Assembly (NCBI RefSeq): GCF_037975245.1
Contig: NC_092580.1
Location: forward strand, 4,934,501-4,998,500
Length of the DNA stretch: 64,000 nucleotides
Direction: 5' to 3'
Source: Apostichopus japonicus
Taxonomy: Eukaryota > Echinodermata > Holothuroidea > Aspidochirotida > Stichopodidae
Shown here: one piece after another, positions 38,201 through 51,507 of the stretch
Layout of the letters: each line of letters begins with the position of its first letter
Numbering within the stretch: the stretch's first letter is position 1
Translations under genes and position numbers: made by a program
Notes under the pieces: model-generated
What the model was told of the DNA's origin: nothing
What the model saw: the letters and a program-made list of their open reading frames with translations, nothing else
Database searches by the model: none

Positions 38201-41200
38201 CCTTTTTGGTCAGCGCTCTTGGTTTTTTAGTTTATCAATTTTCCATTTCCCCCCAAATATAGCATATTTGCAGATCAGCGACGTTAGCTGGAGGAGCTGA
38301 AATTTATGGCCGTTCGGGACTCCACTATATCTTCTCCGGTGAGCCATGAAACATTTATACCCGAACGTCATTGGCTTCGCAAAATATTTATATTATTAAT
38401 GGTAAATTCATCGCATGGAACAAATAGAAATGTCAAGTACATTGTTTGAATAGTAGAGCTCTGTCTGCCAGTTGTTTATACTCTCAACAATATATATAAA
38501 TATCTTGATATTGTCCATATTAATAATTAAGTTTGCAAAGTCATGAGGTTACCTTTTTACTTTATGAAGACTATGGTTGGTGTAAAATACCATGTTTTCT
38601 TATTCTCTGGATTGGTGGCTATTTGGAATAAGGAGAATAGGGGAGGGGGTATGTGTTGTGAGCATAAAACACAAATATTTACATTTACATTTTTCCAGCT
38701 GCTATCGTTTTCATTTGTAATTTGCGTTGACGTAATATCGATCAACAATTCTTTTAAAAAGTCATCGAAAAGAGTTAATTGTTCAAAATATGATTACAAT
38801 CGAGAAAAACTATGACTCTGATCCTGACCTCCTAGCTCTGAAGGTTTCACTCAAAGGTCATCGAGAAGGAAAAAAGTCAGTAATGGTGATTAGTTGTGAA
38901 ATGTGTGTCATATACAAGATTTGTCTCAATCACAAGGAAAATAAATTCTGGTCCAAATGAAAATAGAATAAATGGATCTGTGACAGTTATGCGCAAAGAG
39001 TGATATGGCATGTGAAGTAATATTCAGGATAATAAAAGGAAAATTGCTGGCTTAAGCCCATCTTTGGATCTGTCGTGATATCTGTGAAGCACCATCTCGT
39101 TATTATTAATTCATAAACACTTTGTTTTTTTTTATTGGCTTTCCACAGGTGGTTTGAGTCAAGCAGTAGAACCGAATGACACAGGCATCGTTGGAAGTGC
39201 GAGGTACCCGTTATCATTAAAGAAAACATTTATCAACTATTTTCATGTTGCATATCTTGTTCAAACAGGAACAAGATTTGTATGTAAGAAACCAAACCTA
39301 GGGTATTCGATAATAAGCCCTGATTCCATGTGTAGAAGCCAGGGAATTTCCCACGTCAAAAGAGTGGCTGCACCTACAAGAGACTTCACGAAAAATCTTA
39401 AAATAAATATATATCTGAATTTTAAAATTGCAGTGGTTTTGGTTATGTGAGTAACAAAAAAGAATGTCAGAATGAAAAATATCTTCATTGCTCTCATATC
39501 TAACCTGTCTCCTTCCCATCTCAATCTGCTGCCTCTTCCCTCCGTCCCTTCCCCCCCCCCCCCCCCCCGACACTTTCCTAGAACAGCTTTAATTAATGTA
39601 AGTATCTTTTCAGTGTTATGTCACTATCTTGAAAAAGTAGATTAATTAAAAATGTATGAAAGATTTACAAATGTTTTGAAATAAATTATGGTTGTGCTAA
39701 TTACATAGTTATTATAGTCACCAAAGTTAATGGAGCAAACATTTTGACTGTTCTATTTTCTAGTAACAACGATTGGCCGTTGATGGACAGAGTGAGGGCA
39801 GCAGACATCAACCTTCTCCAGATGCTTTCAGTGACTCATATCTGTGACCTCATGTTGGAAAACAAGAAAGTCAAGTTTGGTGTGTAGTAAGTGGAAATGA
39901 TGAGTTCATTTTTTTTTCCTCGTATGAAAGTGTTTATGAAACTTTCCAGAATTTTGGATGACAGACCTGAAAAATAATTCAGACCTCTCTCTTCAACTTT
40001 GGATAATTTGGATAACAAAAAAACAGCACACAATGCCACACCAAGCAAAGTTAAGCCATTGAATTGTCAAAGTTAGGAAGCAAATACTCTGAACTCAATC
40101 CAAAATTAGTCCCAGTCACACAGTCCAAATCATTAACAATGACATGACAAACCAATGGTTTTATTACTCTCTCCAAGCCCTACCCCAATCTTAGCCCAAA
40201 ACCTCTCCTGGATTCTAGAGACCAAAACTCTACCACAAGATCCCAGACCAGTCTACAATTTATGTGCCAAAAGCAGCAGTGGAATGCTAGGTAAACCAAA
40301 TTTGGAACCAAAATTTTGAGTGACATAACCAATCCCACTGTATGTTCAATTCCTCCTCTGCCTTCTTGATGTAATAACAAAACGAAATGACAAAAAAAAG
40401 TGTGGAAACGTTGGTAACGATTCTGTGGTAAGATCTTTGCCATTGAGGTTTGTTTTGGAATGGCTTCACAGTAAAGTGGGCAGTGTTGCATAATATATTT
40501 ACATTTGATTGGTAACCTTGCAAAACCTGATACCATGGCATAATTAATCCCAGCACTGGCAGGGTACCCTACATCACTTTAATTATGGTGATGTCTGTTA
40601 TTTAAAGTTGAGAGTCCTTTTTAACAAAAGAAAGATCAGAATAAAATTAAAGGTATAAATTATGAAAATTAAAGGTAGCAATAAACAGACACAGAGCTTT
40701 CTTTGTTTTTAATAGATAAAAATTGATACAATTTTTTGCTTTTATTTATACCATCCATTACTATTAGTTTTCCAAAAACTATGACTCAAAAAGTGCGCGT
40801 GCTAGAAAATGCCTTTGGCCTAATCTGAGATACTGAGTTTTGTCCGCGATAAGTAACGTTCTGTCCGTGCATTGAATAGAAGGCATTCATAATGGAATTA
40901 TGTGACGATTATGCAATAGTAGCTGTCAAACACTGTTTTACTATTTATTTTCCGACCAGTGTATCATCCTCCGAGAAGATCGACAAGGAGAGGCGGTACG
41001 ATGACTTTTGCCTCATCTCGACCCCCTACCCCGGTTGTGAGTTTTTCAAAGACTACAGGGACAACGGATTCAATGCAGAGGGTATCAAGTTTGATTGGTC
41101 ACAGGTATTGAAACGATTAAAGGATATCAGGCTGTTCTTATTGGAAAAAATTAAATAATATTGAATAATAGGCAATATCACAGAATTTTCCTCTTTTTCA

Positions 41201-44200
41201 CATGAATGTTTGTACTTTAATATCACTACCAGAAAATGTCTACAAATGTAACAATACAGCAGTGTCCTGCTGGATCCTCAATCAGGTCTCTCCCCTGTTG
41301 ACAGCCCTGTGTTCTCTCGGTCAGTAACAATATACCCACCCCACCCCCTCTCACCCTCAAGCCAACATCCCATCCCCTCTCTGCTACCACCTAAAACGAA
41401 TTACACTCCTCCTAACTATGTTAAGGATATATGAAGTGCACATATTTTTAATAATCCTTTGAGTTATATTTATAAGTGAAAAAATGTGACTAACTTATAG
41501 ATATATTTCATAAAATCATGATAGTAATAATCCCATCATCAGAGTTTCAGTTAATGGTTTTAAGGTCACCCTAAGGAAACAAATCATCTCTTTGATTCAT
41601 TTTTAGCAATTCGTCGATGCAAGTCTCAGTATTCCCGACAGTGTGGTCGCCGGTACGACCATAGACTGGCACATGTACAGAGCCTGGGATCTGATTAAAA
41701 TCACGCAGAACTACCTGAAACTGCAACTGTCCATCATAACGAAAAGTAAGCACATCCTTATTACAGCACTAGTTAGTCCTTGCAATCAGATGCGTGTTAA
41801 CGATGATAATAAATTATTATTATAATAATAAATCATCATAATAAATATTTCAATGATTCGACGGGTCATTAGCAAACTAAACGATACTTCTTCTAGGAAG
41901 CAGACTGCGTTTGTCCGTTTGAAAATAAACATTGTTTCAGTCGTACAATGGGAATGTATTTATTTGTACCCACTCAGTTATTAAGGCAATAGTTATAATA
42001 ACATGAAAGTTTACATTGGTCGGACTCATTACATGGGAATTGAATCGTCTTTATTCTGTCGTGTGTCGAATTTCACTTGTGAACTACGGATACACTGCCC
42101 ACTTGTGGCCAACCTTGTAAGATCAGTATAATAATACTATGCATAGCTGGTGGCAAAAAAAATCCTTTTTTTTGTGCTCATACTAAAGTAGTTTAGTACA
42201 CAAACAATACTGTGGATCTCATTTAGTAGATGCACCATTAATCGAATCCACGAAATATAAAGCTTTGGGTATGTCTCAGTCTTGCTGCCATAACGTAAGG
42301 CTTTCAGAAAGTCACAACTCCACAAAAGCAGATACACAAGCGAAGGGAACACCACAGTAAAAAAAAACGCCTGATTCCAAATTCCATATCCCAGTTTCAA
42401 AAGTTCAAAAATTTGAAAGCTTTTGCCGTCTCAGTACAACATATTCATGCCTACAATACATATTGTCCGTTGTGCATCACTAAGTAAGCTCCGTGCGTAG
42501 TGTCATGTCGTTGGTTCTGCTCAAGAGAACTAAGTCACACAGGGCCTATTGTACAGTGTACTCTTTTGCAAATGATATTTTTTTCTTGCACCTATGGGGA
42601 AAATCACGGCTGAAGATAAGCAATTGAGTATGCACATTAGAATAATGGGGCATATGTGACTAATGAGCTTAGGCATATATCAAAGTTAGGGAGACTTTAC
42701 CTTAGAGGGCCTCTGCGTAGACTATACTGCCTATAATATGTGTTTGTGTTGAAGTGGGCTGAACATATATTTGCCTGCAGATGGTGGTGAACCCCGGGAG
42801 CGAGAAAGTCTTTGCAGGTGCTACTTACGAAATTAATCCAAAGCCTGCGATGTTTATCGTCGGTTTGATGACTGGGAAACGGAAAGAAACTTCAGTTTCG
42901 GTTTTCAGAAGTGTTTTTGCAACCTCCTACTTCACAATTCGTTGGCATTTTAATATTAACAGTATGACAGAGTGTCGTATCGGCGTAGTGTTAGTGCTAA
43001 GGTGAATAACTTGATCGAAATCTTTCCTCAACCGACTCCTCACATGTACGTCACAGGTTGAACTGCAGTCACGTGAGCGCTGACGAATGTTTTCGAAAAG
43101 AGCCAATTGCTTGTCCAAATGTGCTAGGTTTGATCAAGTTTTACCGAGTCCCAAAAGAAAATAAAACAAATGTGCCATACATTGATGGAAAGGTACAAGT
43201 GTAAATATTCAATGTAACATAAATCTGAACGGATAAGAGGATGTGGAAAAAACCACCAGCTTCGCCTTTTAAGCCTCTCACAAAAGTAGATGGACAGACT
43301 TATACACCGAGCATCCTAACCTGACAAACAAACGTCGTTCTGAATAAAATATTAACATTTTACCAGATTTCCTGTCCAGATATTGGTAGATATTGGTGTA
43401 TGTCCTCTAATCTTTTCTTCCTTAAACCAAGCATTTTTTTTTTATATTTAATATTTATATCTTTCTGTCTTCTAGATGATGCTGGTCTCTTGGTACATTG
43501 TATATCAGGATGGGACCGTACCCCTCTCTTTATTTCACTTCTCAGGTTATCTTTGTGGGCGGTGAGTCTAATAAATAAAAACCTTACTTTATATAACCCG
43601 TACTTCCATGGTATTCAATTTGAAATAAATGTTAAGGAAAAAAAGACTTATATGTATGCATAGTTTTACACTGCCAGTGCCACTGGTAGAATAGGCTTAA
43701 TGGCTATTGTTGTTGGAGGGGGGGGGGGGGGGGGAGAGGTGGGCAGATCCTTCTTGCATTATTCAAAGTGGACATAATTGCCCAAATGTTAATTCTTAGT
43801 AAAAAAGTAAAAATTACCTGAGGAACCATGTTTATCTGAGAGAAAGTAAAGTAAGAGGATTTTACCAAGAAATGAAAATAAAAATAACAAAGTAAAGAAA
43901 AAAGAATAGTTCATTATTTTCCAAAGTGGACACGATTGGCTAAATTTGTGTTTTGTGTTTCCCAAACGACTCCCTCTCCCTCCTCCCCAGCAACTTCCAG
44001 GTGTCCTACATGCATACCTTTAAGTGAGTCATGTAACAGTTCAGAATCACATGGTGGGGGAGTATGAAAGCAGACTGAAGTAAGATTAAAATTCCATAAC
44101 GAAAATGGAACCATGTATAGTTATGTGCACCATATACCTTTATGTACTTACAGAATGTCCAGGGTATTAAAAAAAAAACTTGGTCCTGATTTTATTTTCG

Positions 44201-47200
44201 GTTTCACTTGAATAGTCATAACAGCTATAGAGTCATACATGAAAGAAGGCATATATCAAAATGTTGTTGGTCTAACCCTTCAAAACAGACAACTATAATA
44301 AAATCACTTTTGTCAATTTGCTGTGGCATTTTCACCACAAAATAGAATGGTGAAATAGTTTTCACTTTTTAGTTTGAAACATTAATTAACTTTTGTTTTA
44401 ATTATACTGGTAGGATGTCTATGGTTAGTATGTATTGTGGATATTTCCTTTAACTGACAATGCAGAGTATGTAATCAAATAACGAAACTTGTCGCACAAT
44501 TTTTTCACTTTATCTATAAAAGTCAAACCTCACTCGACAGCATTCTGAAATCTGCTGATGACAAAACTTGTGTCGTTGGAAAACAGCAAAATGTTACTGT
44601 TTGATGCTGTTTAAATGTTGAGGAAGCTTCTTAATTAATTATGATTCTTGCACATAAACCTTGTTTCCTTCATGAAGTGCTCATGAAGTTTCAAAAGTTC
44701 TGTGGGTTTTATTATGTAATGCCGTCAAGGACTTTATTTTGGTCAACATTTTACGTGTCTAAATTGGCCTTTCATCCTTCAGCATGAACTAAAAGGTTAA
44801 AATATTTTGGCAAAAAAGATTATTATGACTAGAATTTAGTCTCTTTGGCTAAATTTAATACTTCACTACATATTTAATACCGTCACGTCATTAATATGAT
44901 ATGTCCCACGATATCTTGATCACATCAATGCTGATGTTTGCCGATGATGATAAACAACGTTCCTTCTCCCTCCATCAGGACGGTAGGGTGAACGCCTCGT
45001 TGACTGCAATAGAAATATTATACCTGACGATATCCTACGACTGGCTTCTCTTTGGGTGAGTAAAATAACAGCTTGTCTGGAGGTTGCCACGGTGGTACAT
45101 GATTTAGGGTACCAAGATCAGTTTGGTAGTTTGCAGCATAAGGCATCAGAACATCAAATAACCGATAACAAAAATATCAGCTCTGTTAATGACACCAAAG
45201 GCTAGGAGAATAGAATGAGGTTTGCGGCCTTCTAGGTTTCTGCCAGTTTTTAAACTGGCAGGGTTGGGTTTTATTTGACAATTCTGGGGAATACCATATT
45301 CATAAGACAGACTTCCTTTCTTTGGGTGAGGGATGGTAGATCTGAAACTTAAATATACAGTGATTTCAGGCTGGAATGCCTTGTTAGTACAGGATTGCTC
45401 AACAAAACCTCATTGTCTAAACAAAACAGATTTTTGTACTTCTACGTTTGTTTTAATTTTCCCCAAATTTTGTATGAGCAAATTAATACCTAAAATAAAA
45501 TCCAGGCGTTTTGTGGCGAAAACAGAGAGTTGTTGTGATTTGATTGAATAATAAAAAAGTAATATTCTGAATTTTTTAGGAAGAGCAATACTTCAACATG
45601 CTAGGGTGATTGTAAGCTAGCTGTCAGAAATAAAGGAGTGTTTACCAAAACAAACAAAATAGTGGAGAGGACAGCAGCTTTAATATGGAATGAATAACCA
45701 GGGGCTGGTATCGACAAGGCAGTTTGCTCTATTCAAAGTATTTAAGAATATTTATATATTTATAATCCAATATTTATATTCCAATATTTACAATCCAATA
45801 TTTATAATCCAATATTTACCTGCTCCACATGTCTTGTAAGCCTTCTTTGTTTCGTTTCAGGCACAATCTAAGTGACCGATTAGACAAGGGAGAAGATGTG
45901 AGTTGTAAAATTTTAATTTATGATTATGTAAATCTCTGGGAATATTCAATAACTGTACATTTTTGATAAGATATTTTTAGTACATAAATGTCCAACATAT
46001 TTTATATTAAATATTTAGTATCTGACAGTGTTCAGTGAAACAAGTAATTTGTAAAATCTTCTACAGAGCCTTAGAAACAAGCAAAGGAATAATTAATACA
46101 AAAGCTGAGTTTGGCATTACAGCAATTCCCTCTCTAAGCCTAAACCTATTTAATCGAAGGGGGGGGGGGGGGGAGGTTGGCTTATTAAGACTTGAGGGTT
46201 TGATTTGCAATAACACAGCAACTTTCCTGCATTATTCATTAGATATTTTGTAAAAAACAACATTCTTTTATTTCAATGTGATATATAGAAGTATGTAGAG
46301 CATCCTTTTGTTTTTCTTCCTCGCTCAGTCAAGTTTAGATATTTGTTAAACTCATACTGTACTGTCTCAAAGGGAATTTATTTCAATTTTTTCAAATTAT
46401 TTTGCCAATATTGCTATCGTCGGAAAATGGGATGTGGTCCTGTTTGACACGTTCAACTTCCAGGAAGCCTCCCACAGTGATCGGATTGCAACCCTGTTTA
46501 ATGATTTCCTAAAGCATGCTAAAAGGATAGTTAAGAGGAAAACTTAGTTATGTCGAATTGAAAGAACAGCCTATACTAAGGCATCGTGGTGAAATTTGTG
46601 TTTTCTCAAGATATTGATGCTTTGATATTAGAAATTGTCACAGTTGGTTACCAAAAGCGAACTTGAAGCAAGTAGGTGTGATGTCATAGTTGCACACTGA
46701 GAGCAAAGTGCTTAGTTTTTGCCGTTTTTTTTGGGGGGGGGGGGTGGGGGGGGAATTGATTTGACATTGCATTGGGCAGAGTTCCATCTTTGCTTGAAAG
46801 GGTGTGTGAAGTTATCAATACCCACCAATGACTGTACCGTGTTAAAATGTCAATGTACCTCAACTTTGAAGAAATAAAATTCGATTTTAAAGAAAAAGAA
46901 ATTTGTCAGTGTGCACCTATGACATCACACCCTGTTTTCCTCAAGTTCACTTTTGGGTACAAAACATGTCATCTTCAAATGTTGTCGTCTTGAAAATAAT
47001 GAGGATAAGTAAGTGGGCCTGACGTTTCGATCCTAGCAGGATATTCTTCAGAGGCTGAATGAAAATTATCTTACACAGGCTCTTTAGAAGATGAGCAGTT
47101 TGCTAACAGTTTTTGTTTTATTTTGAAAATAATGAATAGGAATTGATGGCAACTTGAGCCAGGATGATATGGATATGTTCCTCTCTCATCAGCCCGATAA

Positions 47201-50200
47201 AATAAATTATCGCCTGGAATATTCCTTTCTTTTTAATTGCATCTTGCTCTACCATACTTAGTATAAGTAGTTTATCACTGCTGAGATGAGATGGGAGAGA
47301 GAGAGAGAGATGTGAATTTTACAGATGACAATGAAACATTAAACAATACAACCTAACCTTTGTAAAGAAGACAGAATATTTTCTTACAATCACATCTGCT
47401 TTTATTTCCCCTCTTCTACAGATTTTCTTTTTTTGTTTCAACTTTTTAAGACATATCACGTCTTCAGAATTCTCCGTAGTGAGGTGAGTTTCTTCATCCA
47501 ATACTTTGGGGGTATTTTTTTTTTTTGAGTTTTGAAGAAATTTTTTACCAAAATATGTTGTACCATGTAGGGAGGGGTAGGTTAAATATTCCTTTTTTGG
47601 GGATCAGGCATACTTGAAGCTTCATTGGAATTATATTTTTCTTTTGCATTACAGACCAAACAGGACCATAAACAGTTCGTGTGAATCTATGGTGCTATTA
47701 GGTAAGATTTGACCCCATAATTTTTGACATAAAAAAAAACATAAACTTCTTCACACATGTTAGTATTTTGATTTTTTTTTTTTTCTCATGAAAAACATTT
47801 TCCAGGAAATGTAATGAATGTTAGTTTCGTTGTTTGTTCTTGTAAAGTAAAAATGATGCCTGAGGTAGTAAAAGTTGTGATATGCTTCGATCTCACAGTT
47901 TCTCACTTTGATGTTCGTCTGTAACGTAACGACTCCAGCATCACATACTATTGTATGTTCTGAGGCAATCCTGTGTATTAGAGAAATACAGGCTTATAGG
48001 CAAATATGCCAATTTCTTTTCTTTCCGGAATTTTCAGGACTTCCTCATACTACGTATAGTCACCTTTCACCTTGTTTGCTCATAGAATAGAATGATTTTT
48101 AAACGGAATGGGGAGTTGACAAAATAAATCTCTCAGATCTTGGTGACACAGGAGTGTTTTTAGGAAGATGTTTATTTTTATGGAAATTTGGAAGGGATGT
48201 CCCCGCTTGAGAACTCTTTCCCTGAAGTCCCTCCCACCCTCTCCCTCCCCTCCCAACCCCTCCCAACTCCTTTGTAGATTGGTGGGGATACATGTATATC
48301 ACAATTAACATCTGGTCAACATCAATCTCTTTTGTCGAGGTACTTTGGACAAGACTTAAAGGTCATTTCCAGGCCAGTTGATTATATGCGCTTTATTTCT
48401 TATCTTCATTTTTTCTCGCACATGTAGATAAAAATTCTGGCAGTGTGCTAGATGGTAGTATACCCAGTAGCCATTCGTCATCAAAAAACACATCACATAA
48501 GAATCTAGATGGGTTTGAAGGAACCAGCCAATTTAGTGAAAACCAGTTGAAGTGCAATAGGTAAGATCTTAAGCTACAAATGCGTGTATGGGTGTATGTA
48601 TGTGTATGATTGTACGTATGCGTGTCTGCGTTGGTGTGTATGTGTGTGGATATGCGTGTGTACCTTTGTGTGTTTGTGAATGTGTATATGCATGCATGTT
48701 TATATTTACCCTGTTTTTATGATGTATAGGTATTTATGTATGTGTGTACGGGTGTTTGTATGTGAATGTGTGTGAATGCATGCCTGTTTATACATACCCT
48801 GCTTTTTATGATGTGTGGGCGTGTGTTGGTAGATCTGTCTGTGTATGCATGTTTATATGTAGAAAGTTCATCCAGATGTTCTGTACAGTGTAAGTAGAGT
48901 TGGGTCGGGATTTATGTCCGTAAACCCAAAAAAATTAGGATTAACAAAGGCAGAAATTCTCAGTCAAAAAAGAACTGTAAATTTTGAATGGATTGGGTAA
49001 AATGGTTTTACACCCTTGTCTGTGATAATGTGCCCTGTTTAAAGTTACAACCACACAACCCAAAATATCATATCAATTTATTTGCAATGCCATCTGACAA
49101 CAACATTGTGGTCATTACCTGTAACAGGTAATATTCTCTAAGACTGTTTGACAGGATATATTTGTTGATACTATCAGCTGTTTTCGATACTGACCTTAGA
49201 ATAGTTATGGTACTTTATAACATACCATCACAAAAGTACTCAGGCCTCTGTAGCAAAATGAAATGTTATTTTTTCGCTCTTTAAATATTAAAAAAATGAC
49301 AGAACGAACTTCACCTCTTTCGCAGTGTAATCGAAACAGAATTTTACCCGGGCAAGTCCAACGCATTGTACAGTAGCTCTGAAGGGCCTTCGGGTACTTC
49401 TAATCCAGTATCCAGTCCCATCGAGGTGCCTCTGAAAGAAATACTCGAACTAGCGAAAAATGAGGTAAAACCATTAATTTTTGATCAAATTTATGTCATC
49501 CTGATATCAAAACAGTAGGGACTCTCCTCCCCCCCCCTCCCTTGAGCATTTTTTTCTGTACGTTTTTATGATATCGCTAGTAATTTCAAAATAGAAAATG
49601 CTTAGATGCAACTTGCAAGGCCTGGGAAGTGCCATTTCCAGCGATCTGGGAGGCATTTTCGGCCCAATTTTTTTTGTACGCTTCGCGCCAACCCATGGTG
49701 GCGCTACTCTTAGATAGTTTCCAAAGGCGAAACTACGGCTCTGATAATTTGCCTACAGGTTCGCCCCTCCCGAAGCAAATTCCTTGCTACGTGTCTGACG
49801 AGCCTTTGTTCAAACTGTCTAAGAGATTTGCTGGATTATAGTCCATACGTCATGTTATTATCACTTTGACTAAATTTGCGTTTCATGTTCAGATTAATTA
49901 TTTTTTCAATGACTTCTGTAGATAAATATGATGGGTGGCATGACAGTCTCGGGCCCAAAATATTCTCTTTGTGAAAGATAATTTCTCTCATGAAATACAA
50001 GGATTCTTAATAAATGTCTGCAGCTTTTCACTCCCAATCTCTTTGTTATACTCTTTTCATACTTTTGAGGAGGCAATAAGAGCTATGTTACAAAAGTATT
50101 TTCACAAAGGAAGCTGTTAAATTATGTAAATATTAAAGGAAATGAAAGGAAAGAAATATCAGAAAAGAAAGAAAAAGATTGTTCATTAAAGCTTTTTATG

Positions 50201-51406
50201 GAATGCCAACTGTGTAAATATTAATTTTTTTTGTTTTGTTCCATTTCCAGGCTACTCCTCCATCAGCATGTGGAAGGTAGGATTTCATTCTCTTCAGTAT
50301 AGGAAGGTAACGGCAGGGGAGGGGGGAGGGAGTGGGAGGGAGGGAGGGGGAGGGAGGGGGAGGGATGGGTCAGTGTGGCATGGAGGGAAAACTGGAATTC
50401 TGGATTGTGCAGTATGGTACTCTGTAGTGTGTATGCCGCAAGTTTGATCTATTTCAAACATCATTTGGTAAGTACCGACATGGAAAATACGCAGCATGGT
50501 ACAAAAAATTCAGTACCAAATATCATTTTTCTTTTTGAGTCATCGAATTTGTTTAAAAAACATTCATTCATTATATTCATTATACAAGAAAGCTCACCTC
50601 ATTGCATAAGAAAGCCGAGTCATTTGCATTTATCACAAGCCATACCAAGCTGATTCACCAGAAAGGCACCAAAAGGGTGCGTGATGGGTTGGGGAAAAAT
50701 GGGTGGGGAAGAGTGGGAGAGGAGTGGGAGGGAGATAGAGAGTAGGGGCAGAAATGGAGGCTTAGGGGAAAAAGGATCCATTTGCTAAGTGCCAACATCA
50801 AAAGTATGCGGCACGGTATAAATTCTTTAGTTATCTAAGCTTACGAATGCAAGAAAGCTCAGCTTTATTTGCATAAGATAGCTTAGTAATTTGCACATGT
50901 CACAAATCATATCAAGCTCATTCAATTATTAATGCACCAAAAATGAGGGAAAAAAGGGGGGAGAGGGTAAGGGAGGTGAGGGGAGTGGGGGGGTAGAGAG
51001 ATGGGAACGGAGTGGAAGGGAGGTTAGGTGAAGACGAGGGTGGTACTGATGACCAATAAATAGGTGCAGCCATTGTTCCAAGTCTTCATATTTTTTGGGT
51101 TCCACTTTGCACTGTTTCGTGTTTTTCTTCCACCTACCTGCCCGCTACATTTGCACCTCTATTTTCTGATTTTATTTATAAACGGCCACAGCTGGCAAAT
51201 GGTAAGTGGTCTGGGAACCATTCACGACGCTACCACACCGCAAAGCTCTCCAATCTCGCAGCGCTCGGAGAAGTCCAGTCTATCTAGCGCCAGCACTGAC
51301 GCGTGGTAAGTGCTTCCTCCGTCAGCAAAATAGATATATATTAATGTCGGCAAAAAAATATATTTATATTTATACATATACATATATATATATATATATG
51401 TATATG

Positions 51407-51462
<56 letters not shown>

Positions 51463-51470
51463 TATATATA

Positions 51471-51507
<37 letters not shown>

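Noticed and set aside
42781-43005. 74-codon plus-strand reading frame
   Set aside because: It lies inside MTMR14 intron 9, matches no family block, and adding it would break the conserved join between exons 9 and 10.
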